A DNA stretch of 64,000 bases from Meridianimarinicoccus sp. MJW13 (GCF_014901205.1 NZ_JACNMU010000007.1:124001-188000), one strand, 5' to 3'; counted from the first letter of the stretch, positions 1-10,798 are shown. Numbers and translations are program-made. The notes: generated from the sequence alone by a model not told the origin.

Positions 1-857
<857 letters not shown>

Positions 858-864
858 GCGATCC

Positions 865-899
865 GCCCGGCGCGCTTGCAGGCGCGCCGGGCCCTTTTT
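865..899 (+). terminator. Rho-independent terminator of ilvC
   Basis: A perfect 11-bp stem (GCCCGGCGCGC at 865-875 with 882-892) has a 6-nt loop and is followed by CCCTTTTTC. It begins 8 bp after the ilvC stop. It argues against starting the next gene at the TTG at 876, which would lie inside the hairpin. Confidence 0.93.
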
Positions 900-932
900 C
901 GCGGCAGGCGCCGCCCCCCTTTCGGAACCCTG

Positions 933-1838
933 ATGTCCAGCCCCGCCCCTTCCGATCCGCGCCCGATCCACTGGGCCGGAACGATCAGCCTCGGGATCAT
1001 CTGGGGCACCGCCTTCATGGGCATGAGCGTGGCGCTGGAAGGCATGTCGCCGCTGTGGCTGGCCGCCGGACGGCTGGTGATCGGTGCTGCGACATTGCTG
1101 GCAATCGAGGCCGGGATGGCCGCGGCCGGCAAACACCGACCCCCAACCCCCTTACCCTGGCGCTTTGTCCTGGCCATCGCGATGCTGGGTTCGGCATTGC
1201 CCATGGCGCTGCTGACCTGGGGGTTGCAAACCGTGCCCTCGTCCTTCGCGGGCGTTTCCATGGCTGCCGTCGCCCTGTTCGTGCTGCCGCTGGCCCATGT
1301 CTTCGTGCCCGGCGAGACCATGACCCGCTGGCGCACCTTCGGGGTTGTGGCCGGGTTTCTGGGTGTTGTCCTGCTGATCGGGCCGCGTAACTTGCTGGCT
1401 GGCGGCGGCGAGGCCATGGGCGGCCGCATCGCCTGCATCGGATCCGCGCTGTGCTATGCTGGCGCCTCGATCCTGACGCGCCGCTGCCCACCCATCGACC
1501 CGATCCGCCTGGCCCGGCTGATGACCGGCATTGCCGCCATCGTCCTGGTGACTCTGGCCCTGGTTTTCGACGGGTGGCCCACGGTTCCCGGCGGCCTGCC
1601 CCTGCTGGCGCTGCTTTGGGTCGGCGTGCTGCCCACCGGCATCGCCAACCTGATCCGCGTGCTGATCCTGCGCAGCGCCGGGCCCGGCTTCATGAGCCTG
1701 ACCGCCTATCAGGTGCCGGTCTGGTCGGTGATCTTCGGCGCATTGCTGCTGGACGAACCGATCTCGCTGAACCTGGTCCTGGCACTGGCGCTGATCCTGG
1801 CGGGGATTGCCCTGACCCGTGTGCGGTCACGCCGCTGA
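933..1838 (+). CDS. DMT-superfamily (EamA) transporter
   Basis: An inner-membrane permease of the drug/metabolite transporter superfamily with about ten hydrophobic segments arranged as two EamA repeats. The first starts at WAGTISLGIIWGTAFMGMSVAL and the second at RIACIGSALCYAGASILTRR. The ATG at 933 gives a 301-residue protein of normal family length, while the open frame reaches upstream into the ilvC terminator. The C-terminus ends in a basic tail (RVRSRR), as in many family members. The substrate cannot be told from sequence. The gene stands alone, convergent with glmM. Confidence 0.85.
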   Translation: MSSPAPSDPRPIHWAGTISLGIIWGTAFMGMSVALEGMSPLWLAAGRLVIGAATLLAIEAGMAAAGKHRPPTPLPWRFVLAIAMLGSALPMALLTWGLQTVPSSFAGVSMAAVALFVLPLAHVFVPGETMTRWRTFGVVAGFLGVVLLIGPRNLLAGGGEAMGGRIACIGSALCYAGASILTRRCPPIDPIRLARLMTGIAAIVLVTLALVFDGWPTVPGGLPLLALLWVGVLPTGIANLIRVLILRSAGPGFMSLTAYQVPVWSVIFGALLLDEPISLNLVLALALILAGIALTRVRSRR

Positions 1839-1848
1839 TCGGACCGGA

Positions 1849-3195
1849 TCAGACCGCAGCCTGAATTTCTCCGACCAGACCATCGACGATGCGGGTCATC
1901 AGGCCCTCGTCCTCGGCTTCGGCCATGACGCGGATCAGCGGTTCGGTGCCGGACTTGCGGATCAGCAGCCGGCCCTGCCCTTCCAGATCGCTTTCAGCCG
2001 CGCGGATCGCGGCCTTGACCTGTTCGCTGTCCAGCGGATCGGCCCCGGTCGCATAGCGGACGTTCTTGAGCAATTGCGGGCACGGATCGAAAACGCGGGT
2101 CAGGCTGGAGGCCGGTTGACCGCTTTGCACCATCGCCGCCAGGACCTGCAACCCGGCCATCAGCCCGTCGCCGGTGGTGGCATAGTCGGTCATCACGATA
2201 TGGCCCGACTGCTCGCCGCCCAGATTGTAGCCGCCCCGGCGCATTTCCTCGACCACGTAGCGGTCGCCGACCTTGGTGCGTTGCAGGCCAATCCCCCGGC
2301 CCTGCAGGAACCGTTCCAGCCCGAGGTTCGACATCACCGTCGCCACCAGAGCGTTGCCCGCCAGCCGGCCCTCGTCGGCCCAGCGGCTGGCCAGAAGCCC
2401 CATCAGCTGGTCGCCATCAGTGATCTGCCCGGTTTCGTCGATCAGGATGATGCGATCGGCATCGCCATCCAGACAGATGCCCAGATCGGCCCCGGTTTCC
2501 AGAACCCGTGCCGCCGCGGCCTGCGGCGCGGTAGAACCGACGCCCTTGTTGATGTTGAACCCGTCCGGTGTGACGCCGATGGCCTCGACCTCGGCGCCCA
2601 GCTCCCACAGGATTTCAGGCGCGGCCCGATAGGCGGCGCCATTGGCGCAATCCACCACGATCTTCAGCCCGTTCAGCCGCAACGAGCGGGGAAAGGTGGT
2701 CTTGGTGTATTCGACATAGCGCATCCGGCCTTCGTCGATGCGCCGCGCCCGGCCGATGTTCTCGGGACGGGCGGGTTCGATTTCCCCCTCGACCAGCGCC
2801 TCGATCTCGACCTCGGCCTCATCGGACAGCTTGAACCCATCGGGGCCGAAGAACTTGATGCCATTGTCGGTGGACGGGTTGTGGCTGGCCGAGATCATCA
2901 CCCCCAGATCGGCCCGCATCGAAGCCGTCAGGAACCCCACCGCCGGGGTCGGCACCGGCCCCAGAAGCAGCACGTTCATGCCGGTCGAGGTCAGCCCCGC
3001 CGTCAGCGCGGTTTCCAGCATGTAACCCGACAACCGCGTGTCCTTGCCGATCACCACACGGTGTCCGTTCGATCCGTCGCGACGGAAATAGCGGCCCACG
3101 GCGGCGCCCAGACGCAGCACGAGGTCGGCGGTCATCGGGTGGCTGTTGGCCCGCCCCCGCACGCCGTCGGTTCCGAAAAGCTTGCGCTGGCTCAT
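1849..3195 (-). CDS. glmM: Phosphoglucosamine mutase
   Basis: GlmM converts glucosamine-6-phosphate to glucosamine-1-phosphate on the way to UDP-GlcNAc for peptidoglycan and lipid A. The four-domain alpha-D-phosphohexomutase layout is complete at 448 residues. The phosphoserine loop ISASHNP has its serine at about residue 104. A DGDAD metal loop lies near residue 245, the sugar loop GGEQSGH follows, and the phosphate-binding [11 protein letters not shown] is near the C-terminus. The start overlaps the folP stop by 4 bp (ATGA), so folP and glmM are translationally coupled. The folP-glmM pairing is common in proteobacteria. Confidence 0.97.
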   Translation of the reverse strand: MSQRKLFGTDGVRGRANSHPMTADLVLRLGAAVGRYFRRDGSNGHRVVIGKDTRLSGYMLETALTAGLTSTGMNVLLLGPVPTPAVGFLTASMRADLGVMISASHNPSTDNGIKFFGPDGFKLSDEAEVEIEALVEGEIEPARPENIGRARRIDEGRMRYVEYTKTTFPRSLRLNGLKIVVDCANGAAYRAAPEILWELGAEVEAIGVTPDGFNINKGVGSTAPQAAAARVLETGADLGICLDGDADRIILIDETGQITDGDQLMGLLASRWADEGRLAGNALVATVMSNLGLERFLQGRGIGLQRTKVGDRYVVEEMRRGGYNLGGEQSGHIVMTDYATTGDGLMAGLQVLAAMVQSGQPASSLTRVFDPCPQLLKNVRYATGADPLDSEQVKAAIRAAESDLEGQGRLLIRKSGTEPLIRVMAEAEDEGLMTRIVDGLVGEIQAAV

Positions 3196-4226
3196 GGCAT
3201 TGCTCCTTGCCTCGTCTCGCGGGGGCCGGTAACGGCGCGGTGCAGGCTGAGCGCCTGTCTGGTGGCCGCCACATCGTGGACCCGGATGATTTGCGCCCCT
3301 TGTGCCACGGCGGCAAGGGCCACGGCAATGGAGCCATGGACGCGGTCGGCCGCCTCGGGCGCCGCGCCGATCTCGCCGATGAAGCGTTTGCGCGACACGC
3401 CGATCAGCAGCGCGCAGCCCAGCCCATGGAACAGCGACAGCCCGCGCAGAAGATCCAGGTTGTGGGCGGTGGTCTTGCCAAACCCGATACCGGGATCGGC
3501 GAGGATGCGGGCGCGCGGGATGCCTGCGGCCTCGGCACGCAAAATGGCGGCCTCCAGCGCGTCATAGACATCCAGCAGCGCATCGCCATAGCGCGGATCG
3601 CGTTGCATGGTGTCGGGCAAACCCTGCGCGTGCATCAGGCAGACCGGCACGGCGGCCCGGGCCATGGTCGCTGCCATTTCGGGATCGAAGCCCATGGCCG
3701 AGACGTCGTTGATGAGCGCCGCCCCTTCGGCCAGCGCCTGCGCGGCGACAGCGGCCTTGCGGGTGTCGATGGACACCGGCACTGATGTATCCGCCGCCAG
3801 CGCCGAAACCACCGGCGCGGTGCGGGCGATTTCATCCGCAACCGAGACCTCCACAGCACCAGGGCGGGTCGATTCGCCGCCGATATCCAGGATGTCCGCG
3901 CCCTGGTCCCGCAACTGGCGTCCGTGGGCGATGGCGGTTTCGGCGGCCAGAAACTGCCCGCCGTCCGAAAAACTGTCGGGCGTCACATTCACGATGCCCA
4001 TGAGACGCGGCGAGTCGGTCAGAGTCAGCCCGGCCAGCGGGGCACGGGGCGTGCACAGACGATCCCGGACATCCGGTGGCAAGATATCGGCGTTGGCAAT
4101 GCGCGGCGGGGCGTCCCGGTGCAGCACCTCAACATGGGTGAACCAGCCCCAGCCTCCGGCCAGCGGCAGGGCGTCTTGCGGACGGGCGGCATCGGTTTGT
4201 ACAAGCGGGCGGTAATACGCGGTCAT
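3192..4226 (-). CDS. folP: Dihydropteroate synthase with N-terminal extension
   Basis: FolP condenses 6-hydroxymethyl-dihydropterin pyrophosphate with p-aminobenzoate in folate synthesis and is the sulfonamide target. The signature [16 protein letters not shown] is at residues 75-90, followed by [31 protein letters not shown] and the C-terminal [10 protein letters not shown] and RVHDVAAT. The catalytic TIM barrel therefore occupies about residues 70-344. The first 70 residues are extra compared with the roughly 280-residue E. coli enzyme. folB lies just upstream in the same direction with a 17-bp gap, making a folate/GlcNAc unit. Confidence 0.96.
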   Translation of the reverse strand: MTAYYRPLVQTDAARPQDALPLAGGWGWFTHVEVLHRDAPPRIANADILPPDVRDRLCTPRAPLAGLTLTDSPRLMGIVNVTPDSFSDGGQFLAAETAIAHGRQLRDQGADILDIGGESTRPGAVEVSVADEIARTAPVVSALAADTSVPVSIDTRKAAVAAQALAEGAALINDVSAMGFDPEMAATMARAAVPVCLMHAQGLPDTMQRDPRYGDALLDVYDALEAAILRAEAAGIPRARILADPGIGFGKTTAHNLDLLRGLSLFHGLGCALLIGVSRKRFIGEIGAAPEAADRVHGSIAVALAAVAQGAQIIRVHDVAATRQALSLHRAVTGPRETRQGAMP

Positions 4227-4243
4227 GGCCGCAGTCTATCCCA

Positions 4244-5176
4244 TCACGTCCCGGACGACAGGGGCACAGGCCGCAAGGGCGGAAGATCCTGCCCCAAGTC
4301 CAGGGATGTTTCGCGGTCCGTGGTCAGCCAAAGAACCTCCGCAGCCTCCAACCGTCGCGCCAGCCACGCGGCCAGCACCGGCATCGTCAGCGACGACGGC
4401 GCGTTGTCCCGGGCATCAATGACGATCTTCGACGGCGCCCAGACCGAGATGTTGTCGTGGCGCAACGCCCAGTCCATCTCGGTCCGCGAATCGACCACGA
4501 CAAAACGCGGATCAAGCGACGCCAAACGCCAGGCCGCCTGCTCATAGGCCAGCAGCGTGATGCGGCGCGCCACCGGGGCAATCAGACCGTCGAAGTCGGG
4601 CAGTTCCTGGGAAACCGGATTGACGCACAGCACCGTCGGCGCGTCGCCGGCCAGTTCGGCCAGCCGGTCCACCAGCCGGGGATCGGCCAGAACCGTGTCA
4701 TCCACAAGAATCATGGTGGGGACGGCATGCGCCTCGGCCACCGGGGCCAGAGGTGCTGCGCGCACGATCTCGACCCCCAGGGCACCGCTGAGACGATCCA
4801 GCTTTTCCACCCGCAGCCAGACGTGCGCCACCTGCTTGTGCGCCAGAACCCGCGCGGCGACGCCTTCGGCCAGGGTTTCCATCAGGTTCAACCGGCCAGC
4901 AGCCAGTTCATCCTCGATCGCTTCGGGCAACACGTCATAGCTGAGAATGCCGTCCACATCGTCATGGGCGGCCCCCGGCGCGGTCTGCTTCAGGTCAGCC
5001 ACGATGTTGAAACGCACCCGCTGGGTGTGGCCGCGTTCCTGCTGGAACGCGCCGATCTCGACCTCAAGGATATGGTCGTGCAGCAGAAGCTTGTCCGCCG
5101 TCCCGCTTTGCGCGGTCATCTGGACATCCACGGGCGCAACGGGGCGCTGGTTCAAGCCAGTGGGCTGGTCGGTCAC
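4244..5176 (-). CDS. folB: Dihydroneopterin aldolase with unassigned C-terminal domain
   Basis: Residues 28-140 form a FolB domain. It has the family glutamate region IGAFQQERGHTQRV, the NLMETLAE helix and the catalytic-lysine segment RVEKLDR (Lys125), and should cleave dihydroneopterin to 6-hydroxymethyl-dihydropterin. The next 170 residues are not part of the usual 120-residue enzyme. They look like an alpha/beta domain (MILVDDTVL, FVVVDSRTE, KIVIDARDN) that I cannot assign. Met20 is an alternative start that would remove a low-complexity leader. The gene is followed by folP and glmM. Confidence 0.88.
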   Translation of the reverse strand: MTDQPTGLNQRPVAPVDVQMTAQSGTADKLLLHDHILEVEIGAFQQERGHTQRVRFNIVADLKQTAPGAAHDDVDGILSYDVLPEAIEDELAAGRLNLMETLAEGVAARVLAHKQVAHVWLRVEKLDRLSGALGVEIVRAAPLAPVAEAHAVPTMILVDDTVLADPRLVDRLAELAGDAPTVLCVNPVSQELPDFDGLIAPVARRITLLAYEQAAWRLASLDPRFVVVDSRTEMDWALRHDNISVWAPSKIVIDARDNAPSSLTMPVLAAWLARRLEAAEVLWLTTDRETSLDLGQDLPPLRPVPLSSGT

Positions 5177-5233
5177 GGTCGGTCCTTCTCTGCTACGGCG
5201 CGGCGGCGGGAGAAGGCCGGTTTAGACCAGAAA

Positions 5234-5968
5234 TCAGCGCGTCGCCACCCGCGAGGGCTGACGATAGAAATGGTGCACGCCGATGGTGGCGGTACGCGGG
5301 AACTTGCGCGACCAGGACGGGCGCACCTGCTTGGTATGATAATGCGTCGCACCCTGGGTCAGATCTTCGACAACGCCGCGCAGCACCGCGTCCGCGACCT
5401 TGCTGACGTTGGTATAGGCGCGTTTCTCGCGGATCACTTCGGGATGGCCATCGCAGGTGTAGGTGAACTGGCACTGGTACTTGCGCCCGGTGCCCTGATT
5501 GATGACGCCGCAGACCGAGTTGGGGTACTTGGGCGAGGAAACACGGTTCATGATGACTTCGGCCACCGCGAACTGGCCCTTCACGCTTTCGCCGCGCGCT
5601 TCGAAGTACAGCGCCTCGGACAGGCATTGCAGATCTTCGCTGGCTTTCGGCGCAGGCTGGGCCGCCAGCCACGCCTTGGTGTAGCTGACCTGCACCTTCT
5701 CGCGCTTGGACGGCGTCGCGCTTTGCACCGGCGCGTTGGACGGCTGCGGCACCACGAGGCGCAGCAGGTCGCCTTCCTCAAGGCGCGAGATCTCAGATTT
5801 TTCCTGACCGAACAGAGCGCTCAACTGGCCGTTGACACTGACCGACGGATCGTTGGAAGTACTGACTGTTGCACCCGCGTAAGCGGCAGGGGACACACAG
5901 ATCGAAAACAACAAGGCAGCGGCAGCACGAATATTCACGGCTTTTTTCCCAAATTTTGTTGGAACCAA
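5234..5968 (-). CDS. Secreted cell-wall hydrolase (SleB/CwlJ type)
   Basis: The C-terminal half is a Hydrolase_2 (SleB/CwlJ-like) domain with LSEALYFEARGE, FAVAEVIMNRV, YPNSVCGVINQ and QGATHYHTKQVRPSW, consistent with a peptidoglycan lytic enzyme. The N-terminus has a Sec signal peptide ending near SPAAYA, so it acts in the periplasm. Residues 40-100 are a variable linker. The TTG start at 5968 gives the full open frame. A GTG at 5938 (VNIRAAAALLF) would give an equally good signal peptide, so the exact start is uncertain. Confidence 0.85.
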   Translation of the reverse strand: MVPTKFGKKAVNIRAAAALLFSICVSPAAYAGATVSTSNDPSVSVNGQLSALFGQEKSEISRLEEGDLLRLVVPQPSNAPVQSATPSKREKVQVSYTKAWLAAQPAPKASEDLQCLSEALYFEARGESVKGQFAVAEVIMNRVSSPKYPNSVCGVINQGTGRKYQCQFTYTCDGHPEVIREKRAYTNVSKVADAVLRGVVEDLTQGATHYHTKQVRPSWSRKFPRTATIGVHHFYRQPSRVATR

Positions 5969-6098
5969 GAGGGTGCTACCGAAGTTGACCCCCTGTTGGC
6001 AAATCCTTGACCACGCGGAAGGTCAAAGCCGTTGTCATAGAACTACAATTTGAAATGCTGCAGGTGCGAAGATGCCGGTTTTGCAGGCACTTAGGTCG

Positions 6099-8648
6099 CT
6101 AGGCTGCGTAAGCGGATTTTAGCGCAGACTGGGCCGCCGCAAGCCGTGCCAGAGGCACCCGGTATGGCGAACATGACACATAATCGAATCCCTCGCCCCG
6201 GCAGAAGGCGATAGATTCGCTGTTGCCGCCGTGTTCACCGCAGATCGACAGCGTCAGATCCGGGCGCGCCGACCGTCCCCGCGCCGCCCCGATCTGCAAC
6301 AATTCGCCGACGCCATCGGTGTCGAGGCTGAGGAACGGGTCCTCGGCAAACACCCCCTGGCGGACATAGGCGCCCATGAAACGCCCCGCGTCGTCGCGCG
6401 ACAGGCCATAGGTCATCTGCGTCAGATCGTTGGTGCCGAAGCTGAGGAATTCGCAATGGGCCGCGATATCGCCTGCCCTGAGGGCCGCGCGCGGGGTTTC
6501 CACCATGACGCCCAGCCGATAGGTCAGCTTGCCCCGGCGTTCGGTCTGCACGGCGGCCGAGATCGCCTCGACCCGCGCCTTGACGATTTCCACCTCGCGG
6601 CAGGCCGAAACAAGCGGGATCATGATTTCCGGCACCACCGGCGCGCCGTCATCCGAGGCATCCAGCGCCGCCTCGAAGATCGCGCGCGCCTGCATGTCGT
6701 AGATTTCCGGCAGGGTCAGGCCAAGGCGCACCCCGCGCAGGCCCAGCATCGGGTTGAACTCGGTCAACGCGTCGATGCGGCGCTGCACGTCGGTCACCGG
6801 GCGGTTCAGCGCCTCGGCCAGTTCGATGATGCCCTGGCGGTCGTGCGGCAGAAACTCGTGCAGGGGCGGGTCGAACAGGCGGATACAGACCGGTTTGCCC
6901 GCCATGATCCGGAAGATCTGGGTGAAATCGGCGCGCTGCATCGGCAGCAGTTGCGCCAGCGCGTCGGCACGATCCTCGGGCAGATCGGCAAAAATCATCT
7001 CGCGCATGGCGGTCAGACGATCTTCGGCGAAGAACATATGCTCGGTGCGGCACAGGCCGATGCCATCGGCGCCGAACCGGCGGGCCAGGGCGGCATCCTC
7101 GGGCGTGTCGGCATTGACCCGCACGTCGATGTCGCGCACCTCGTCGGCCCAACCAAGGAAGGACTCGAAGGCATCGTCGCGGCCCGCCGCCACCATCGGA
7201 ACAGCGCCTTTCAGCACCTCGCCGGCAGTGCCGTCCAGGGTGACGATCTCACCTTCCTTGTACACGGTGCCATCGGCTGTGGTCATGGTGCGGGCCCGGC
7301 GATCGATGGTGACGCTGGACGCGCCGACCACGCAGGGCACGCCAAGACCGCGCGCAATCACCGCGGCATGGCTGGTGGTGCCGCCGCGTTCGGTCAGGAT
7401 ACCGCGCGCGGCGTGCATCCCGCGCACATCTTCGGGCGTGGTTTCGCGCTTGGCAAGGATGCAGGCTTCGTCCTGCGCCGCCATCGTTTGCGCCATGGTC
7501 GAGGAAAACACCAGCTTGCCCGCCGCAGCACCGGGGCTGGCGGCAATGCCCTGCACGATCCGGGTGCGCGGCGTTTCGGGGTCGATGCGCGGATGCAGAA
7601 CCTCGTTCAGGGTACGCGGTGGAATGCGGCTCAGCGCCTCGTGGCGCGAGATGATGTTGTCTTCGGCCAGACCGACCACCACGCGCACCGCCGCCTGGGC
7701 GCTGCGGGTCACCGGGATCGCATCCAGGATCGCAAGATCGCCTTCATGGATGGTGAATTCCACCTGCGCCTCGTCGCGCAGCGCGGTCCGGCAGCGTTCG
7801 CCGTACAGCACCAGTCGGTCAAAGATATCCGGACACAGCTCCTCCAGCGAGGGGCCGCGCGGATCGCGGGTCAGGTACAGCGCCCGTTCCCGATCGACCA
7901 GCGCATCGCGGCCCTGGCTCTGGCTCAGGTAGCGGCCGGTGATCTGCGACTGGCCGGTGACCGGGTCGATGAATTGCATCACCCCCGAGCCGCTTTCATC
8001 CGCCCCGACCCCAAGCGCCATTTCCTGCACCACAAGGCCCAGCCCCGCCTCGGCGGGTGCGCCGCGCGCCTGCCGCAACAGCCGTGCCGAGGTGCTTTCC
8101 CAGGCCCGCGCCATCGAGCGCAGCACGCCGATCAGTTGTTCTGCGGGATCCTGGGGGAAATAGACCTCGGTCTCGATCTCGTATTCCCGCAAGGCCGTCT
8201 CGACCGCCGTGCGCGACGGGCTGTCAGGGCTGTCGAACAGGTCGTCATCCAGATGCGAGACTTGCACCGCGTAGGTCTGGATGAACCGCAGGTACAGGGC
8301 GCTGGCCGCGGCCTCGCCCAGGGTTTTCACCATGTCTTCATAGCGGGCGTCGTTCATGCCGATGTTCAGAACCGCCCCCGGCCCGCCCCAGCGTGCCTCT
8401 TGCGAGGACGGGCGCACCGACACCAGCGGCGCATCGCCAAAGGCGGTCAGGATCCGCTCTACATCCGGCATCCGCCCCGCGGCAATGCCATGCACCGTCT
8501 CAAACGACAGGGCCACGGTGCGCGGCACCGGCAGGTCCAGTTGGACCAGCGTCTGCAACCGCCCCGCCCGCCACCCGTGCTGGCGCGTGTCGATGGACGC
8601 GCTGCGGGTGATGGTGGTGAATTCCTTGAAGGTGACAAGCTTCTGCAT
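6099..8648 (-). CDS. Pyruvate, phosphate dikinase-like protein, degenerate ATP half
   Basis: The protein (849 aa) has the three-part layout of PPDK, which interconverts pyruvate and PEP using ATP and Pi. The phosphohistidine domain is intact (GGTTSHAAVIARGLG, His427). So is the PEP/pyruvate barrel, ending in CGEHGG (Cys803) and YVSCSPYRVPLARLAAAQ. The N-terminal ATP-grasp half is diverged. The GGKGANL-like loop is absent, and the residues aligned with D321, Q335 and R337 of Clostridium symbiosum PPDK (numbers from memory) are Gln295, Asp309 and Ile311. It lies beside glyS. It may be a specialised or partly inactive PPDK. An AGGAG lies 9 nt before the ATG. Confidence 0.85.
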   Translation of the reverse strand: MQKLVTFKEFTTITRSASIDTRQHGWRAGRLQTLVQLDLPVPRTVALSFETVHGIAAGRMPDVERILTAFGDAPLVSVRPSSQEARWGGPGAVLNIGMNDARYEDMVKTLGEAAASALYLRFIQTYAVQVSHLDDDLFDSPDSPSRTAVETALREYEIETEVYFPQDPAEQLIGVLRSMARAWESTSARLLRQARGAPAEAGLGLVVQEMALGVGADESGSGVMQFIDPVTGQSQITGRYLSQSQGRDALVDRERALYLTRDPRGPSLEELCPDIFDRLVLYGERCRTALRDEAQVEFTIHEGDLAILDAIPVTRSAQAAVRVVVGLAEDNIISRHEALSRIPPRTLNEVLHPRIDPETPRTRIVQGIAASPGAAAGKLVFSSTMAQTMAAQDEACILAKRETTPEDVRGMHAARGILTERGGTTSHAAVIARGLGVPCVVGASSVTIDRRARTMTTADGTVYKEGEIVTLDGTAGEVLKGAVPMVAAGRDDAFESFLGWADEVRDIDVRVNADTPEDAALARRFGADGIGLCRTEHMFFAEDRLTAMREMIFADLPEDRADALAQLLPMQRADFTQIFRIMAGKPVCIRLFDPPLHEFLPHDRQGIIELAEALNRPVTDVQRRIDALTEFNPMLGLRGVRLGLTLPEIYDMQARAIFEAALDASDDGAPVVPEIMIPLVSACREVEIVKARVEAISAAVQTERRGKLTYRLGVMVETPRAALRAGDIAAHCEFLSFGTNDLTQMTYGLSRDDAGRFMGAYVRQGVFAEDPFLSLDTDGVGELLQIGAARGRSARPDLTLSICGEHGGNSESIAFCRGEGFDYVSCSPYRVPLARLAAAQSALKSAYAA

Positions 8649-8713
8649 CGGGGGGTACTCCTGGCGCAGAGCCTAGCCTTCCGTCAGCGTCATGGGAAGC
8701 GGCCCGGCGGGGA

Positions 8714-10789
8714 TTACCCCGCCAGACGTGTCAGATCGGCCACCTGCCCGCAGGTCTGGCGGATCATGTGCAACAGGTTCAGACGGTTGCGGCGCACGAC
8801 CTGGTTGTCGGCATTCACCTGCACGGCCTCGAAGAAGGCGTCGATCGGCCCGCGCAGGGTGCCCATGGCGCCCATGGCGCCGGCGAAATCCTCGGCTTCG
8901 ATGGCCGAGGAGATCGCAGCCCCCTGCGATTCCAGCGCCGCGAACAGCGCCTTCTCTTCCTCGGTTTCGGCCAGCTTGACCTCTGCCCCATAGGAATATT
9001 CCACCCCGTCGGCCTCTTCTGCCTGGGTCAGGATGTTGTTGGCGCGCTTGAACCCCTGGATCAGGTTCTCGCCATCGTCGGTCTTCAGCACCGCCGCCAA
9101 CGCCTCGGCCCGCTTGACCAGCAGCGCCAGATCGTCATTGCCCGGCATCGCCAGACAGGCGTCGATCACGTCATGCGGAATGCCCCGGTCACGCAGATAG
9201 ACCTTCAGGCGGTCGTGGGTGAAGGAGAGCAGATCCGCCGCAACCACATCGGTTTCGACATCGCCCGGTTGCGCCGACAGGCCGGCCGCAAACACCGACG
9301 ACAGACCTGTCCGAACCCCATTTTCCAGCACCAGCCGGATTATCCCCAGCGCGGCACGCCGCAGAGCAAAGGGGTCTTTCGACCCGGTGGGTTTCTCGTC
9401 GATGGCCCAGAACCCGGTCAGCGTGTCGATCTTGTCGGCCAGTGCCACGCCGACCGAAATCGGCGCGGTGGGCACATCGTCGGAGGGACCAAGCGGGGCG
9501 TAGTGCTCCTGCGCCACCGCCGCCACATCGGCGATCAGGCCCGCGGCTTCGCTGTAATATCGCCCCATAACCCCCTGAAGTTCCGGGAATTCATAGACCA
9601 TTTCCGACGACAGATCGGCCTTGGCCACCTGTGCGGCCTTCTCGGCAGCCTCGGGATCGGCGCCGACCAGCGGCGCGATCTCGCGGGCCAGCGCGGCGAT
9701 GCGGTCGATGCGGGCCTTCTGGCTGCCCAGCTTGTTGTGGAAGGTCACATTGTCCAGCGCCGCCAGCCAGGTGCCCATGCCGGCGCGGGCTTCGCGCAGA
9801 TCGTTTTCCCAGAAAAACTTGGCATCCGACAGGCGCGCAAACAGCACCTTCTGGTTGCCCGCAAGGATGGTTGCGCCATCGTCCGCCGTCACCCGATTTG
9901 CGACGGTGATGAAATGGGTGATCTGGCCGTCCTTGCCTACCGAGAAGAACTTCTGGTGTTCCTTCATCGAGGTTTGCAGCACCTCGGCGGGCAGGCCCCG
10001 GAAGGCTTCGTCGATCTCGCCCAGCAGAACCACCGGGCATTCGACCAGCCCGGCGACCTCGGCCAGCAGGCCCTTGTCCTCGACCACTTCCAGCCCCCGC
10101 GCAAAGGCCGCGTTGGTGGCATCATGCCAGATCTGCGCCGCGCGTTCCTCGGCATCCAGTATCACATGGGCGCGCTTCAGCTTGGCGGCGTAATCGTCGA
10201 ACGAGGTCACAGTGAAGGCATCGGGTGCCATGAAACGGTGGCCATGGGTCACGTCACCTGAAACGATCCCATCCACCTCCAGCGGCACCACCTCGGCCCC
10301 AGCCTCATCGCTCAGCAGACACAGGATAGACTGCAGCGGGCGGACCCAGCGCAACTCTCCACTGCCCCAGCGCATGGACTTGGGCCAGGGGAAGTTGCGG
10401 ACGGTCGTTTCCAACACTTCGGCCACGATCTCGGCCGCCGGGCGGCCTTCCTTCACGATCATCGCGAAATAGGCCTGGCCCTTCTTCTCGTCGCGCACCT
10501 CAAGATCCTCGCGGGCGACGCCTGCGCCGCGGCAAAAGCCGTCGATGGCCTTGTCCGGCGCGCCGACGCGCGGGCCCTTGCGCTCTTCGCGGGTGGTGGG
10601 GCTTTCGGCGCTCAGCCCCTGCACGGTCAGCGCCAGCCGGCGCGGCGTGGTGAAGGCCTGCGCCCCGGCATAGGTCAGCCCGGCCTCGACCAGCCCGTCG
10701 GTGACCATGCGCCTCAGGTCCGCCCCGGCCTTGCCCTGCATCCGCGCGGGGATTTCTTCGGAAAACAGCTCGATCAGAAGGTCAGGCAT
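8714..10789 (-). CDS. glyS: Glycine--tRNA ligase beta subunit
   Basis: GlyS is the large subunit of the alpha2beta2 bacterial glycyl-tRNA synthetase and carries the tRNA-binding and HD-like domains. The start MPDLLIELFSEEIPARMQ is typical. So are EHQKFFSV, the HKLGSQKARIDRI region and the C-terminal anticodon-binding domain with EAVQVNADNQVVRRNRLNLL. Its 691 residues match family length. The alpha subunit glyQ lies upstream in the same direction, separated by gltS and a DUF6446-like gene. GltS ends 9 bp before this start, so the genes are probably cotranscribed. Confidence 0.97.
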   Translation of the reverse strand: MPDLLIELFSEEIPARMQGKAGADLRRMVTDGLVEAGLTYAGAQAFTTPRRLALTVQGLSAESPTTREERKGPRVGAPDKAIDGFCRGAGVAREDLEVRDEKKGQAYFAMIVKEGRPAAEIVAEVLETTVRNFPWPKSMRWGSGELRWVRPLQSILCLLSDEAGAEVVPLEVDGIVSGDVTHGHRFMAPDAFTVTSFDDYAAKLKRAHVILDAEERAAQIWHDATNAAFARGLEVVEDKGLLAEVAGLVECPVVLLGEIDEAFRGLPAEVLQTSMKEHQKFFSVGKDGQITHFITVANRVTADDGATILAGNQKVLFARLSDAKFFWENDLREARAGMGTWLAALDNVTFHNKLGSQKARIDRIAALAREIAPLVGADPEAAEKAAQVAKADLSSEMVYEFPELQGVMGRYYSEAAGLIADVAAVAQEHYAPLGPSDDVPTAPISVGVALADKIDTLTGFWAIDEKPTGSKDPFALRRAALGIIRLVLENGVRTGLSSVFAAGLSAQPGDVETDVVAADLLSFTHDRLKVYLRDRGIPHDVIDACLAMPGNDDLALLVKRAEALAAVLKTDDGENLIQGFKRANNILTQAEEADGVEYSYGAEVKLAETEEEKALFAALESQGAAISSAIEAEDFAGAMGAMGTLRGPIDAFFEAVQVNADNQVVRRNRLNLLHMIRQTCGQVADLTRLAG

Positions 10790-10798
10790 GGAAGGGTC

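Noticed and set aside
1819-3567. Plus-strand open frame opposite glmM
   Set aside because: Antisense shadow with low-complexity composition. glmM on the other strand has all active-site motifs.
6231-8993. Very long open frame on the plus strand opposite the PPDK-like gene
   Set aside because: It lies antisense to a gene with clear catalytic motifs. Its translation is rich in His, Arg, Gln and Gly with no domain, as expected for an antisense frame in high-GC DNA.
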